Of a stretch of 64,000 bases of DNA, positions 28,382 through 38,401 are shown in pieces (position 1 is the first letter of the stretch; each line of letters starts with the position of its first letter). Made by a program: the position numbers and the translations under genes. The notes below the pieces were generated by a model that was given only the letters and a program-made list of their open reading frames with translations, made no database searches and was not told the DNA's origin. Origin of the DNA: Bradyrhizobium canariense. GTDB taxonomy: Bacteria; Pseudomonadota; Alphaproteobacteria; Rhizobiales; Xanthobacteraceae. Location of the stretch: assembly GCF_900105125.1 (NCBI RefSeq), contig NZ_LT629750.1, positions 6,227,001 to 6,291,000 on the forward strand, read 5' to 3'.

Positions 28382-29256
28382 CGCGACAACCGTTTCATCA
28401 TGAAATAGACCAGCGGCAGCACCAGCGGTAGCGCGCACACGATGGCGGCCATCGACATATCCAACTGGTCGAGCCGGAGATAGCGGATGCCGAGCGTGGA
28501 CAGCACATGGGTGAGGTCGGCGGGGCCGCCGCCGGTCAGAAGATAGACGCTGTTGAAGTCGCCGAGCGTCCAGATCATCGAGAGCAGCGTGCAGGTGAGA
28601 TACAGCGTCCGCAGCGACGGCCAGGTGATGAAGCGGAATTTCTGCCACCAGCTCGCGCCGTCGACATCGGCGGCCTCAAACAGATCCTGCGCAATGGCAA
28701 GCCGCCCGGTCATCAGGATCAGGGTCCAGAACGGCAGCGATTTCCAGATATGGACCAGGATCGCCATGGTAAGCGCGATCGTCGGATCGTTGAGCCAGTT
28801 CGGACCATCCTCGCCGGTGAACTTGAAGATGAGCTGATTGACCATGCCCCATTCGGGATTGAGCATGAAGCGCACCGACAGGATGGTTGGAATCGACGGC
28901 ACCGCCCATGGCAGGATGAACAGCACCGACAGCCACCGGATCCACGCGCGCGACTGCACGAAGAAGCCCGACAGGAACAGCGCCACCAGCATTTTGCAAT
29001 TGATGCCGATCACCAGGAAGATCAGCGTGTTGACGGCCGCGCGCGCGAAGATCGGATCGTTGTAGAGCGCGACATAGCTCGACGGATGGCGCGCCAGCCA
29101 AAGCCCGTAGCAGACCGGATAGACCACGAAGGCGAGGAACACGAGCATGTAGGGCGTCAGCAGCACGACGCCCCAGATCTGCGGGGTCGTCAGACGCGCC
29201 GACAGCGGCCCGCGAGAGGCCGCGTCGTCTTGTGTCATGACCGTCATCGTTGCCAT
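28378..29256 (-). CDS. Carbohydrate-type (CUT1) ABC permease, first subunit
   Basis: This 292-residue MalF-like permease has about six helices. The EAA loop reads FEAADVDGASWWQKFRFITW, and LTGGGPADLTHVLSTLGIRY is the usual CUT1 signature near the end. It is translated after the binding-protein gene and coupled to the next permease. No ATPase gene accompanies the set, so a shared CUT1 ATPase from elsewhere, or the neighbouring Pot-type ATPase, must energise it. Confidence 0.92.
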   Translation of the reverse strand: MATMTVMTQDDAASRGPLSARLTTPQIWGVVLLTPYMLVFLAFVVYPVCYGLWLARHPSSYVALYNDPIFARAAVNTLIFLVIGINCKMLVALFLSGFFVQSRAWIRWLSVLFILPWAVPSIPTILSVRFMLNPEWGMVNQLIFKFTGEDGPNWLNDPTIALTMAILVHIWKSLPFWTLILMTGRLAIAQDLFEAADVDGASWWQKFRFITWPSLRTLYLTCTLLSMIWTLGDFNSVYLLTGGGPADLTHVLSTLGIRYLRLDQLDMSMAAIVCALPLVLPLVYFMMKRLSR

Positions 29257-29310
29257 GCAGGCCCCTTGAAAGAGAGGCCGGCCGCGACCGCGGCCGGCAG
29301 GGTCTTTACG

Positions 29311-30693
29311 TCACCCCGCGACCTGCTTGATGCGGGCGATCAGTTCGTCGACGGCCTTGTCGACCGGCACCTTCTCGCTGACCACGCGGTTCATCGCCTT
29401 GGCCCAGACGTTCTCGTTGTTGAGGATGGTGAACTTGTAGTTCTTGGTGAAATCGAACGGCGTGGTGCCGCCCATGAACTGGGTGTAGACCGCCTTGCGA
29501 TGATGGTCGGCCTGCCAGAACGCGCTCTTCTGTCCGGCGATCGTCACCGGGAACCAGCGGCCGAGCGCACCCTCGACATAAGGCTGCAGGTTTTCTTCCT
29601 GCAGCAGGAATTTGACGAACTCCTTCGCTTGGGCCTTGTGCGGCGCAGCTGAGAAGATCACGCCGGTCTTGACGTCGGAGCGGTATTTGATCGGCGATCC
29701 ATCCGGCTTGTTGGGGAAGGACGCGGTGATGATGGTTTCCTCATACGCCTTCTTGCCGGCGGCGCGCTGTTCCGGCGTCAGCGCCGGATTGGTGGAATCC
29801 TCGAACCATTTCGCCGCGATCGAGATGGTGAAGTTGTGCGTCATCACCGTGGTTCGGTTGTGGAAGGCGACGTTGTTGTCGGGATCCTTCCAGGTGGTGG
29901 AGGAGGGCGGGGTGCAGCCCTTGATGTAGGGATCGGTGTAATCCTTCAGCGCGCCGATCAGGCCCTCGCGCACCTTGGGATCGTCGACCAGCAGTTTGCC
30001 GTCGTCATCCACGAGCTTGACGTTATAGGCGTCCATGAAGGTGTAGAACGACTGGAACGAGTCGGTCGATTCCACGCCCATCGGCTGGCCGATGCCATAG
30101 ATGCGCGAGCCGGTGGCCTTGCGGATGCCCGGCTGCACCTTGTCGCACCAGAACGACCAATAGTCCGCCCATTTGGTCGGGATGTCGCTCTCCTTGAAGC
30201 CAGCCTGTTCCAGCATGTCCTTCCAGATCTGGACATGCATGCTCTGCTGCTTCAGCGGGAAGCCGTAATAGGCCTTCTTCTTGGTCTGGTCGTTATAGAG
30301 ATAGGCGGTCTCGAGCGTGTTCGGTGCAAACGCAGATTTCATCGGCGTCAGGATGTCGGAGAGATCTTCCAGCTTGCCCTCGAACGCCCATTTGCCGGCC
30401 GCCTGCACGTCATAAGTATCGGAATAGGCGACATCCGGCACGGTGCCGGAATCCAGCGCGGCCACCGTTTTCGGAATCATGTCCTGAATGGCGTATTGCG
30501 ACAGCTCGACCTTGATGCCGGTCTTGGCCTCGAACTTCTTGATCGCGTCCAGCAGCGCGTCGTCTTCGGACTTGTAGAAGCCCTTGCCCCACCAGACCGT
30601 GATCTTGTCCTGAGCCATCGCCGGCGCTGCGGCGTACAAAAGCCCGGCAGCGGCGAGCGCGATCGAAAGCGCGCGAATTCCCTTGGATCCCAC
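29311..30693 (-). CDS. Carbohydrate-type ABC transporter substrate-binding protein
   Basis: The 460-residue precursor has a clear signal peptide (LSIALAAAGLLYAAAPAMAQ) and then a type 1 extracellular solute-binding fold: KITVWWGKGFYKSEDDALLD, FEAKTGIKVELSQYAIQDMI, and the hinge-like YYGFPLKQQSMHVQIWKDML. It is the first gene of the binding protein-permease-permease operon. The sugar or polyol is not identified. Proximity to glpD would fit glycerol or glycerol-phosphate-type substrates, but that is only inference. Confidence 0.9.
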   Translation of the reverse strand: MGSKGIRALSIALAAAGLLYAAAPAMAQDKITVWWGKGFYKSEDDALLDAIKKFEAKTGIKVELSQYAIQDMIPKTVAALDSGTVPDVAYSDTYDVQAAGKWAFEGKLEDLSDILTPMKSAFAPNTLETAYLYNDQTKKKAYYGFPLKQQSMHVQIWKDMLEQAGFKESDIPTKWADYWSFWCDKVQPGIRKATGSRIYGIGQPMGVESTDSFQSFYTFMDAYNVKLVDDDGKLLVDDPKVREGLIGALKDYTDPYIKGCTPPSSTTWKDPDNNVAFHNRTTVMTHNFTISIAAKWFEDSTNPALTPEQRAAGKKAYEETIITASFPNKPDGSPIKYRSDVKTGVIFSAAPHKAQAKEFVKFLLQEENLQPYVEGALGRWFPVTIAGQKSAFWQADHHRKAVYTQFMGGTTPFDFTKNYKFTILNNENVWAKAMNRVVSEKVPVDKAVDELIARIKQVAG

Positions 30694-30853
30694 GTTGTTC
30701 TCTCCCTCATTGATCTGGTTTTTTAACCAGTTGGAGAAAAGACTAACGCATTGCCGTGGTCTGATCTAGACGACCCTTTGACATCTTGCTTTTGGGAATC
30801 CCGGCAGCGAGGGCCGGAAAGCTACCCTCGCAGGCGCGTGCGCAGCAGAAATC

Positions 30854-32797
30854 TTAGTTCGGCTTCGCCGCCTCGGCAGCCGCCGGCGCGGCAGGTGCAT
30901 CCGGCTTCTGTCCGCCGCCGGTAAAATGCTCGAGCACGGAACGCACGGCATCGCGGGTCTTGGGATCCTTGACTGCATCCAGCAGTGGCGCGGAGGCGGG
31001 CGAGCGCTTGATCAGGCTTACCGGGTCCGGGAAGATCAGCGGGTCTTCCCACGGGCCCTGCACCACGAATGGCAGATCGAATTCCGGCGGGGTGTTGGGG
31101 GCCGAGACCAGGCTGGCAATGCCTTTCATGTCGTATTCGCGCGCCGGCACCGAGACGGTTCCGGTCAAGGTGAGCCGCGTCGCGGGGCTTTCGACGCGAA
31201 TATCCTCCGCGGTCGCAACACCTTCGCTGAACTTCACCGCAATGTTCAGATTGTCGTAGGGCGTCGAGCCGTTGCGGAAATTGCCGGCGCCGGACAGCGG
31301 CCGGCGCTCCAGCCGCCTCAACAGTTGCTCGACATTGAAGCCGTTGATCGCGCCGTCATGACCGGTCAGATTGGCGGTGCCATCCAGCGACTGCGCCAGC
31401 CCGAACGGGCTCGAGCCGGACGCCACCAGCGAAACATTGAGATTGCCGCGGCCGGACAGCTTGTTGATCCCAAACAATTCGCTGGCGCAGGCCTGCAAAT
31501 CGACGTCCGTCAGTTGGAATTCCGCCTTGACGTCGGCAATCGCGTCGGAACGCGCGATCCCGAACGAGCCCTTGGCGATCCCGCCATAGACCTGCGCCTC
31601 GGCCACGCTCAGTGCCAGCGCGCCGCCGCGCAGGTTTGCGCCCAGCGCGGTGCGTCCGAGTTTCGAGGAGCCGATCGTCACCCTGGCCGCGGACAGCCGC
31701 ATGTCGAGATCGGTTGAAGACAGCGAATTCAGATCGAACAGCTGCCTGTTCCAGTCGCGCGCGCCGCTGGCGAGCAGGCGCACCGTCGAGATATAGGGCG
31801 TGAAGTCGAGCGCGCCGGCCGCAAGCGTCGCCTGCAGCGTCTGGCGGCCATTGTTGGTGTAGGTCATGACGCCCTCGGCGACGTTGCCGTCGAGTTCGAC
31901 ATTAACATTGGTCAACGCGACCGACGCACCCACGACATTGGCGCGCGCCTTCAGCGCGAAGCGGCCGAACCCGCCGCTGCCCGGCGGCGCCCCGCCGGCC
32001 CAGCGCAGGGCATTGCGCAACGACGTGCTGTCGATCGTCAGCGTGCCTTCCATCATCATGCTGCTGCGATCGGCGACGGTGCCGTCGAAAGCCAGTTTCA
32101 GCGGCGCGCTGGTCAGCCGCGCCTTGAGGCCCGAGCGGTCGCCGGACAGCGCGGCAACGAAGTCGCTGACGCTGATGCTGCCGTCGACCCGTTCGCCGCG
32201 CCAGTCGAACTGGCCGGTTGCGGCAAAAGAGCGCGAGATCGACGGCCATGCCAGCGAAAGGTCGATATCGTCGAGGCCTTCGTTGACGTGATTGGCGGCA
32301 TCCTCGTAGCCGAGCACGCCGTCCTGGATCCGGATTTCCGAAAACGACACCTGGTTGTCGGCGCCCGGCTTCATGGCGCGCGCAATGGTCTCGATGAACG
32401 GCGTCCAGTTGCTTTCGCCATCGGGATTGCGGACGACATGGATATGCGGGCGCAACATCATGACGTCGGCGATCTCGAACCGCTGCAGCAGCAGCGGCAG
32501 CAATCGCAAATTCGCGGTCAGGACGTCGACGGCGAGCGCGGGGTCGGCGGTGCCGCCGCCCTTCAGGCCTACGTCATGAAACGACACATAGCTGGCGGGA
32601 AAAACCGAAACCTCGATATTGCCCTTGACCACCAGATCAAGGCCGGTCACGGCCCGGATTTGGGCCTCCACGGCCTGGCGCAGGGCGTCCCGGTTGAGGA
32701 ACCAGGACATTGCGATCAGGCCGATCAGCGCCAAGCCGAGAAACGCCGCAATCGGCATCCCCAGGCGCTTCATTCCTTGGGCCATCGTCAATGACAT
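30854..32797 (-). CDS. AsmA-family envelope protein
   Basis: The 647 residues start with a membrane anchor (about residues 10-35, MPIAAFLGLALIGLIAMSWF) and continue with the AsmA opening GLDLVVKGNIEVSVFPASYV and a long periplasmic beta-rich domain. The C-terminal AsmA segment includes the DGAINGFNVEQLLRRLERRP piece. Members are linked to outer-membrane lipid and protein homeostasis and, as relatives of TamB, possibly to phospholipid transfer. The ATG at 32797 is chosen because earlier residues are polar and not signal-like. Confidence 0.9.
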   Translation of the reverse strand: MSLTMAQGMKRLGMPIAAFLGLALIGLIAMSWFLNRDALRQAVEAQIRAVTGLDLVVKGNIEVSVFPASYVSFHDVGLKGGGTADPALAVDVLTANLRLLPLLLQRFEIADVMMLRPHIHVVRNPDGESNWTPFIETIARAMKPGADNQVSFSEIRIQDGVLGYEDAANHVNEGLDDIDLSLAWPSISRSFAATGQFDWRGERVDGSISVSDFVAALSGDRSGLKARLTSAPLKLAFDGTVADRSSMMMEGTLTIDSTSLRNALRWAGGAPPGSGGFGRFALKARANVVGASVALTNVNVELDGNVAEGVMTYTNNGRQTLQATLAAGALDFTPYISTVRLLASGARDWNRQLFDLNSLSSTDLDMRLSAARVTIGSSKLGRTALGANLRGGALALSVAEAQVYGGIAKGSFGIARSDAIADVKAEFQLTDVDLQACASELFGINKLSGRGNLNVSLVASGSSPFGLAQSLDGTANLTGHDGAINGFNVEQLLRRLERRPLSGAGNFRNGSTPYDNLNIAVKFSEGVATAEDIRVESPATRLTLTGTVSVPAREYDMKGIASLVSAPNTPPEFDLPFVVQGPWEDPLIFPDPVSLIKRSPASAPLLDAVKDPKTRDAVRSVLEHFTGGGQKPDAPAAPAAAEAAKPN

Positions 32798-33005
32798 ATC
32801 CTGATCGGGGTCGTCGTCGGGTCGTTGTTGAAAAGAAGGGCAGGGCGCCACGCCCTAACCGACCGGCACAACTTGCGGGGTTTTCTTGACGCTTTCAAGG
32901 CCATAGCGGTGTTCCGAACACCTCCTTTGGGGCTAACTCCCCATCATTGACGCGTTGCGAAGATTCCGCCTAATAATCCCTTCTTCCTCCATCGGGCTGT
33001 ATTTC

Positions 33006-33743
33006 ATGAACAAAGTCTATCCTGACGCCAAATCGGCACTCGACGGCATTTTGAAGGACGGCATGATGATCATGTCGGGCGGTTTCGGCCTGTGCGGCAT
33101 CGCCGACACCCTGTCGGACGCGATCCGCGATTCCGGCGTCAAGAACCTGACCGTGGTCTCCAACAATGCCGGGGTCGACGGCATCGGGCTCAGCCGGTTG
33201 CTCGAGACGCGGCAAATCAAGAAGATGATCTCGTCCTATGTCGGCGAGAACAAGCTGTTCGCCCAGCAATTCCTCGCCGGCGAACTGGAACTTGAATTCA
33301 ATCCGCAGGGCACGCTGGCCGAGCGGATCCGCGCCGGCGGCGCGGGCATTCCGGCCTTCTATACCAAGACCGGCGTCGGCACCCTGATCGCCGAAGGCAA
33401 GGAAGTGAAGGAATTCGACGGCGAGAAATATCTGATGGAGCGGGGGCTGTTCGCCGACCTCGCCATCGTTCACGCCTGGAAGGGCGATACCGCCGGCAAT
33501 CTGGTCTATCGCAAGACCGCGCGGAACTTCAATCCGATGATGGCGACCGCGGCGAAGGTCACCGTCGCGGAAGTCGAGCATCTGGTGCCGGCCGGCGAGA
33601 TCGACCCGGATCACATCCATACGCCCGGCATTTTCGTCAAACGCATCGTCGAAGTCGGCACCGGCAAGAAACGCATCGAATTCCGCAACACCCGCCCGCG
33701 CCCGAGCCGCGCGCCTGCGGCCGCAACGGGAGAAGAAGTCTGA
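33006..33743 (+). CDS. scoA: 3-oxoacid CoA-transferase, subunit A
   Basis: This 245-residue protein has the SCOT-A glycine loop [18 protein letters not shown] and the stretches [20 protein letters not shown] and [24 protein letters not shown] sequence. With the next gene it transfers CoA from succinyl-CoA to acetoacetate or a related oxoacid, allowing ketone-body or polyhydroxybutyrate-derived acetoacetate use. The ATG at 33006 is chosen over an upstream in-frame start because the family begins with [10 protein letters not shown]. Confidence 0.95.
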   Translation: MNKVYPDAKSALDGILKDGMMIMSGGFGLCGIADTLSDAIRDSGVKNLTVVSNNAGVDGIGLSRLLETRQIKKMISSYVGENKLFAQQFLAGELELEFNPQGTLAERIRAGGAGIPAFYTKTGVGTLIAEGKEVKEFDGEKYLMERGLFADLAIVHAWKGDTAGNLVYRKTARNFNPMMATAAKVTVAEVEHLVPAGEIDPDHIHTPGIFVKRIVEVGTGKKRIEFRNTRPRPSRAPAAATGEEV

Positions 33744-34393
33744 TGGCATGGACCCGTGAACAGATGGCCGCCCGCGCCGCCAAGGAATTGCGCGACGGTT
33801 ATTACGTCAATCTCGGCATCGGCATTCCGACGCTGGTTTCGAATTACATCCCCGACGGCATCGACGTTAATCTTCAGAGCGAGAACGGCATGCTGGGGAT
33901 GGGGCCTTTTCCCTACGAGGGTGAGGAAGACGCCGATCTGATCAATGCCGGCAAGCAGACCGTCAGCGAATTGCCGACCACCAGCTATTTCTCCAGCTCC
34001 GATTCATTCGGCATGGTGCGCGGCGGGCACATTGACCTGTCGATCCTCGGAGCGATGCAAGTGGCGCAGAATGGCGATCTCGCCAACTGGATGATCCCCG
34101 GCAAGATGGTCAAGGGCATGGGCGGCGCCATGGACCTGGTCGCCGGCGTCAAGCGCGTGGTGGTGGTGATGGAGCATTCCGCCAAGGACGGCGCGAAACT
34201 GCTGAAGAAGTGCAACCTGCCGCTGACAGGCGAAAAGGTGGTCGATTTGGTGGTGACCGATCTTGCGGTCTTCACCATCGACAAGCACGGCAAGGACGGC
34301 ATGGCGCTGATCGAACTTGCCGACGGCGTTACGCTCGACGAGGTGAAGTCGAAAACCGAAGCCGAATTCCGGGTCGCGCTGAAGAACGCGTGA
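33743..34393 (+). CDS. scoB: 3-oxoacid CoA-transferase, subunit B
   Basis: This 216-residue protein carries the catalytic glutamate motif [14 protein letters not shown] (Glu forms the CoA thioester) and [20 protein letters not shown]. The start codon shares one base with the stop of subunit A, so the pair is translated together. Both subunits are full length. Two palindromic repeats follow the gene. Confidence 0.96.
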   Translation: MAWTREQMAARAAKELRDGYYVNLGIGIPTLVSNYIPDGIDVNLQSENGMLGMGPFPYEGEEDADLINAGKQTVSELPTTSYFSSSDSFGMVRGGHIDLSILGAMQVAQNGDLANWMIPGKMVKGMGGAMDLVAGVKRVVVVMEHSAKDGAKLLKKCNLPLTGEKVVDLVVTDLAVFTIDKHGKDGMALIELADGVTLDEVKSKTEAEFRVALKNA

Positions 34394-34451
34394 GCGTTAT
34401 TGCGATGGGGCGATCGTGACCCCCACGATCCGGCCCGCGCCCCCCGAAACG

Positions 34452-34603
34452 TCGTAGGGTGGGCAAAGGCGCTCTTCGCGCCGTGCCCACCAGCTCATAG
34501 GCCGTTCTCTGTCATGGCCTAGCCGGGCTTGTCCCGGGCATCCACGTCTTTCTCGCGGCTATGCTGTTAAGACGTGGATGCCCGGCACGAGGCCGGGCAT
34601 GAC
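34452..34603. repeat. Two palindromic repeats in the scoB-MFS convergent gap
   Basis: The first (34452-34492, GTAGGGTGGGCAAAGGCGC against GCGCCGTGCCCACC) and the second (34511-34603, CCGGGCATCCACGTCTT against AAGACGTGGATGCCCGG with outer GTCATGGCC / GGCCGGGCATGAC) are strong inverted repeats of kinds common in this genus. They may terminate transcription from both sides. Confidence 0.8.
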
Positions 34604-34613
34604 GACTTGATAC

Positions 34614-35981
34614 TCACGACACCTGTTTCACCAGCGCTGGTGCGGCGTCGTCGCCCTTGAGCTCTTCCAGGCTGCGATGCCGCGGTTCGATGCCGAACGC
34701 CCAGACCGCGACGATTTGCACGACCAGAAGCCCGATCATCAGCGACATCACGCCGGCGACGCCGCGGGCTTCGAACAGCGTCACCACCATGAACGGCGTG
34801 ACGATGGTGGCGCCGCGGCCCAGCGTGTTGACGATGCCGGAGGCGCGCAACCGCACCTCGGTCGGGAACAGTTCGGGAATGTAGACGCCGAACAGCAACG
34901 CGACCAGCACGTAGATCGGTACCGTCAAGGCGAAGCCGACGATCGGCAGCATCACCGGATCCGAGATCATCGGGTAGATGATGCCGAGCACGATCGAGAT
35001 CAGCGAGGCGCCGATGATGGTCGGCTTGCGGCCCCAATGATCCGCAGTCAGTGCGCCGATGGCCGAGCCGATCGGCGCACCCAGCGCCATCAGCAGCGAA
35101 TATCCGAACGAGGTCGCGATGCTCAGCCCCTGCTTGATGAAGAACACTGGCAGCCAGGTTATGAAGCCATACAGCAGCGTGTTGATGGTGATCAGGCAGA
35201 TCGAGCCGACGATCATGCGCGACAGCAAAGGCTGTGTGAACAGCGTCGAAAGATCACTGGAAACCGCAACCGTCGAGATCGCGGCCGGCGCCGGCAGCGG
35301 TTGCCCTTGGGCAGCTTCACGCTCGATCGACTGCATCAGCGCTTCGGCTTCTTCGGTGCGGCCCACAGCCTCCAGCCAGCGCGGCGATTCCGGCAATGCC
35401 TTGCGCAGATACCAGACGATCAGCGCGCCGATGCCGCCCAGCACGAACATCGCGCGCCAGCCGAAATTCGGCACCACCAGCGAGGCCACCAGCAGCGCGA
35501 CCGGCAGGCCGGTCACGACACACACCGTGGTGAAGCCGAGCCATTTGCCGCGCGAGCGCGCCGGCACGAATTCGGTCATGGTCGCATAGCCGACGACGTT
35601 TTCGGCGCCTAATCCGAATCCCATGAAGAAGCGGCATGCGATCAGCACCGTCATGCTGGGTGCTAAGGCCGCCGCCAGCGATGCGAGGCCGAAGATCAGC
35701 AGGTTGAACTGATAGGTAAACCGTCGTCCGTAGCGGTCGCCGAGAAAGCCTGTCGCGAACGAGCCCAGCATCATTCCGACGAAGGTCGCGGAAATGAAGA
35801 CGGCGTTCTGCTGAAGCGTGGAGAAGCCGGTTTTCAACGTCACGCCGAGCACGGTGCCGGCGAGGTAGATGTCGAAACCGTCGAAGAACATTCCGATGCC
35901 GATCAAAAGCATGATGCGGCGGTGGAATGGGCCGATCGGCAGCCGATCGAGACGGCTTCCGGCGTTGACTGATGTGACCAT
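34614..35981 (-). CDS. MFS transporter
   Basis: This 455-residue protein has twelve hydrophobic segments and the MFS A-motif GFLGDRYGRR. The sequence SPRWLEAVGR at the end of helix six and PTEVRLRASG resemble the metabolite-proton symporter / aromatic-acid and sugar porter branches. It is downstream of the GntR and aldehyde dehydrogenase genes and likely imports the compound they act on. The ATG at 35981 follows a GGGGAAA ribosome site; an in-frame start lies 33 bases earlier. Confidence 0.9.
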   Translation of the reverse strand: MVTSVNAGSRLDRLPIGPFHRRIMLLIGIGMFFDGFDIYLAGTVLGVTLKTGFSTLQQNAVFISATFVGMMLGSFATGFLGDRYGRRFTYQFNLLIFGLASLAAALAPSMTVLIACRFFMGFGLGAENVVGYATMTEFVPARSRGKWLGFTTVCVVTGLPVALLVASLVVPNFGWRAMFVLGGIGALIVWYLRKALPESPRWLEAVGRTEEAEALMQSIEREAAQGQPLPAPAAISTVAVSSDLSTLFTQPLLSRMIVGSICLITINTLLYGFITWLPVFFIKQGLSIATSFGYSLLMALGAPIGSAIGALTADHWGRKPTIIGASLISIVLGIIYPMISDPVMLPIVGFALTVPIYVLVALLFGVYIPELFPTEVRLRASGIVNTLGRGATIVTPFMVVTLFEARGVAGVMSLMIGLLVVQIVAVWAFGIEPRHRSLEELKGDDAAPALVKQVS

Positions 35982-36075
35982 GTGCGTTTCCCCTTTGTCG
36001 TTTTGTTTTGTCACGGCTGCCAGTCTTCTTGCGGACCGTGATCAGCCGGTTGGCATCGACTTCAGTTCGATCGTC

Positions 36076-37605
36076 TCAATTCAATCGTGGTTGCGTCGCC
36101 GTCTCGCGATACCAGTCGAATGGCTGATCATGGGTCGCGACCATCACGCTCTTGGTGTTGAAATGGTCGTCGAAACTCTCGGTGCCGAATTCGCGTCCGA
36201 TGCCTGAGTCATCTACGCCGCCCCAGGGCGAGGCCGGATCGAGGCGGTGGTGATCGTTGATCCAGACAATGCCGGCCTTGACGGCGGACGCCACGCGATG
36301 CGCGCGCGACACGTCGCGGGTGCGGATCGCGGCGGCGAGCCCGAACGGTGAATCATTGGCGAGCCGCAACGCGTCCGCCTCGTCCTTGAACGGCGTTACC
36401 GAAGTAAAAGGCCCGAACACCTCCTCCTGGAAGATGCGCATATTGGATTTCACGTCCGCGAACACCGTCGGCTCGACAAAGAATCCGCCTTCATGGCCGG
36501 GCACTTTCGCCGCAACGCCGCCGGTCACCAGCCGCGCGCCGTCCTCATGGCCGAACCGGGAATAGGTCAGCACGCGGTCGCGCTGCCTGGCCGAGATTAC
36601 CGGTCCGAGCTGCGTCGCGGGATCGAAAGGATCGCCGATCCGGATGGTCTGGGTTTTGGCCTTCAGCTTCTCGACAAACTCGTCGTAGATCGAGGCCTGC
36701 ACGATGTGGCGGGAGGCGCAGACGCAGGTTTGTCCGGCGCCGATGAAGGCGCCAAACGCGGCATAGTTGACGGCGCGGTCGATGTCGTAGTCGTCGAACA
36801 CCATCACCGGCGTCTTGCCGCCAAGCTCCATGGTCTGGTGCGCGAACACTTTGGCTGCCGCAGCGCCTGCGATGCGGCCGGCTTCGGTGCCGCCGGTCAA
36901 CACCAGCTTGTTGATGTCGGGGTGTTCGGCCAGCATCTTGCCGGCGCTCTGGCCGAGGCCGAGCACGATATTGAACACGCCGGGCGGCAGGCCCGCCTCG
37001 GTGAAGATTTGCGCCAGCTTCAGCGTGGTCAGCGGGGTATATTCCGACGGTTTGACCACGGTGACGCAGCCGCTGGCGAGAACAGCGGCGAGCGACTTGC
37101 ACAGGATCATCAGCGGATGATTGAACGGCGTGCAGTTGGCGACCACGCCGATCGGCGCGCGCAGCGTATAGTTCAAATACGAGCCTTCGACGGGAATCAC
37201 CGCGTCGCGGCGCGCCAATGCTAGGCCTGCGAAGTAACGGAAGAAATCCGGCAGCCGCGACAGTTGCGCGCGCGTCTCGTTGACCGGGCGGCCGTTGTTG
37301 AGCGTCTCCAGCCGGTACAGCGGTTCGAGATTGGCCTCGAAGGCGTCGGCGAGGCGATTGACCAGCCGCGCCCGCGCACGAATATCCATGCCGCCCCATG
37401 CCTTGCCTTCGAACGCGGCGCGCGCGCTTTTCATCGCGCGGTCGATATCCTCTGCGGTCGAATTCGGGATCCGCGCGATCACGTCGCCGGTTGCGGGATT
37501 GCGGACATCCAGCATCTCGCCGTTTCCCGCCTCGATCTCGCGGCCATCGACGAAATTGCCATGGATCTCGACATCGGTTGTGGCGGGTTTTGCGGAAATA
37601 TTCAT
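36076..37605 (-). CDS. NAD(P)-dependent aldehyde dehydrogenase
   Basis: This 509-residue enzyme has the catalytic Glu in MELGGKTPVMVFDDYDIDRA, the nucleophile Cys in GAFIGAGQTCVCASR, the cofactor motif LTGGTEAGRI, and EEVFGPFTSVTPF near the end. It oxidises an aldehyde to its acid; the exact substrate is open. It overlaps the GntR gene by four bases and lies upstream of an MFS gene, forming a regulator-enzyme-transporter catabolic operon. Confidence 0.93.
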   Translation of the reverse strand: MNISAKPATTDVEIHGNFVDGREIEAGNGEMLDVRNPATGDVIARIPNSTAEDIDRAMKSARAAFEGKAWGGMDIRARARLVNRLADAFEANLEPLYRLETLNNGRPVNETRAQLSRLPDFFRYFAGLALARRDAVIPVEGSYLNYTLRAPIGVVANCTPFNHPLMILCKSLAAVLASGCVTVVKPSEYTPLTTLKLAQIFTEAGLPPGVFNIVLGLGQSAGKMLAEHPDINKLVLTGGTEAGRIAGAAAAKVFAHQTMELGGKTPVMVFDDYDIDRAVNYAAFGAFIGAGQTCVCASRHIVQASIYDEFVEKLKAKTQTIRIGDPFDPATQLGPVISARQRDRVLTYSRFGHEDGARLVTGGVAAKVPGHEGGFFVEPTVFADVKSNMRIFQEEVFGPFTSVTPFKDEADALRLANDSPFGLAAAIRTRDVSRAHRVASAVKAGIVWINDHHRLDPASPWGGVDDSGIGREFGTESFDDHFNTKSVMVATHDQPFDWYRETATQPRLN

Positions 37606-38252
37606 GGGTCTCTTCCTTCGACGATCACGGCGTTACGCTTCAGCGCGGGCAGCACGCGCTTCTCGGTTTGGGCGACATGCGCCTTGATGATGCGGGCTGC
37701 GGTTCTGGCATCGCGGCGCTGCATCGCTTCGATCAGGGCGACATGCTCGGCGACAAGCTGCGCCGGATCATGGCCTTTCACATTGGCAACGCTGACGCGC
37801 ACCAGGCGATCGGCCTGTCCGATCAGATCGCACAGCGACGCCGCCATGCGGCGGTTACCGGAGGCATGCGCCAGCGCGGAGTGAAAGCCGCGGTTGTAGG
37901 CGATGAAGTCCTCATGATCGCCCGCGAACAGCCGGAATTCATCCAGCGCCTTGAGGACATCGTCATTGGCGTTCTCGATCGCCTCGGCGACGCAGGCGGG
38001 CTCCAGCACCAGGCGGAATCGCAGCAGGTCGCGCGCGTCCGCAAGCGAGATCGGATTGACCCGGTAGCCCTGGCGCGGCTGCACCGTGACGAGATGTTCG
38101 CGCTCCAGCCGCAGCAAGGCCTCGCGCACGGGCTGGCGGCTCACGGCATAGCGCTCGGCGAGATCCTGCTCCCGCATATCATCACCAGGCGCCAGGCGGC
38201 ATGTCAGAATATCAGAGCGCAGGCTCTCATAGACATTATCCCGTAAAAGCAT
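37602..38252 (-). CDS. GntR-family transcriptional regulator, FadR/FCD subfamily
   Basis: This 216-residue regulator has an N-terminal winged helix (LRSDILTCRLAPGDDMREQD, YAVSRQPVREALLRLEREHL) and a helical FCD ligand domain (residues about 75-210) with the metal-binding pattern of Asp and His residues typical of this group (FHSALAHASGNRRM). It heads the aldehyde dehydrogenase/MFS operon and probably represses it until a pathway acid binds. The 149-base gap to the divergent hydrolase gene may hold its operator. Confidence 0.92.
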   Translation of the reverse strand: MLLRDNVYESLRSDILTCRLAPGDDMREQDLAERYAVSRQPVREALLRLEREHLVTVQPRQGYRVNPISLADARDLLRFRLVLEPACVAEAIENANDDVLKALDEFRLFAGDHEDFIAYNRGFHSALAHASGNRRMAASLCDLIGQADRLVRVSVANVKGHDPAQLVAEHVALIEAMQRRDARTAARIIKAHVAQTEKRVLPALKRNAVIVEGRDP

Positions 38253-38401
38253 CGGAATTCCTTTGGCTTCGACGACTAATCTCGCAGTCGTGAAATATCA
38301 CGTCAAGTAGCAAAGGCTTGAATTACGCGAGTTTTAATCTATCAAGGGCGCTGGCGAGCGCCCCTCGGCGGGCGTTGAAGCTGACGTGAAAGAGGAACGG
38401 G

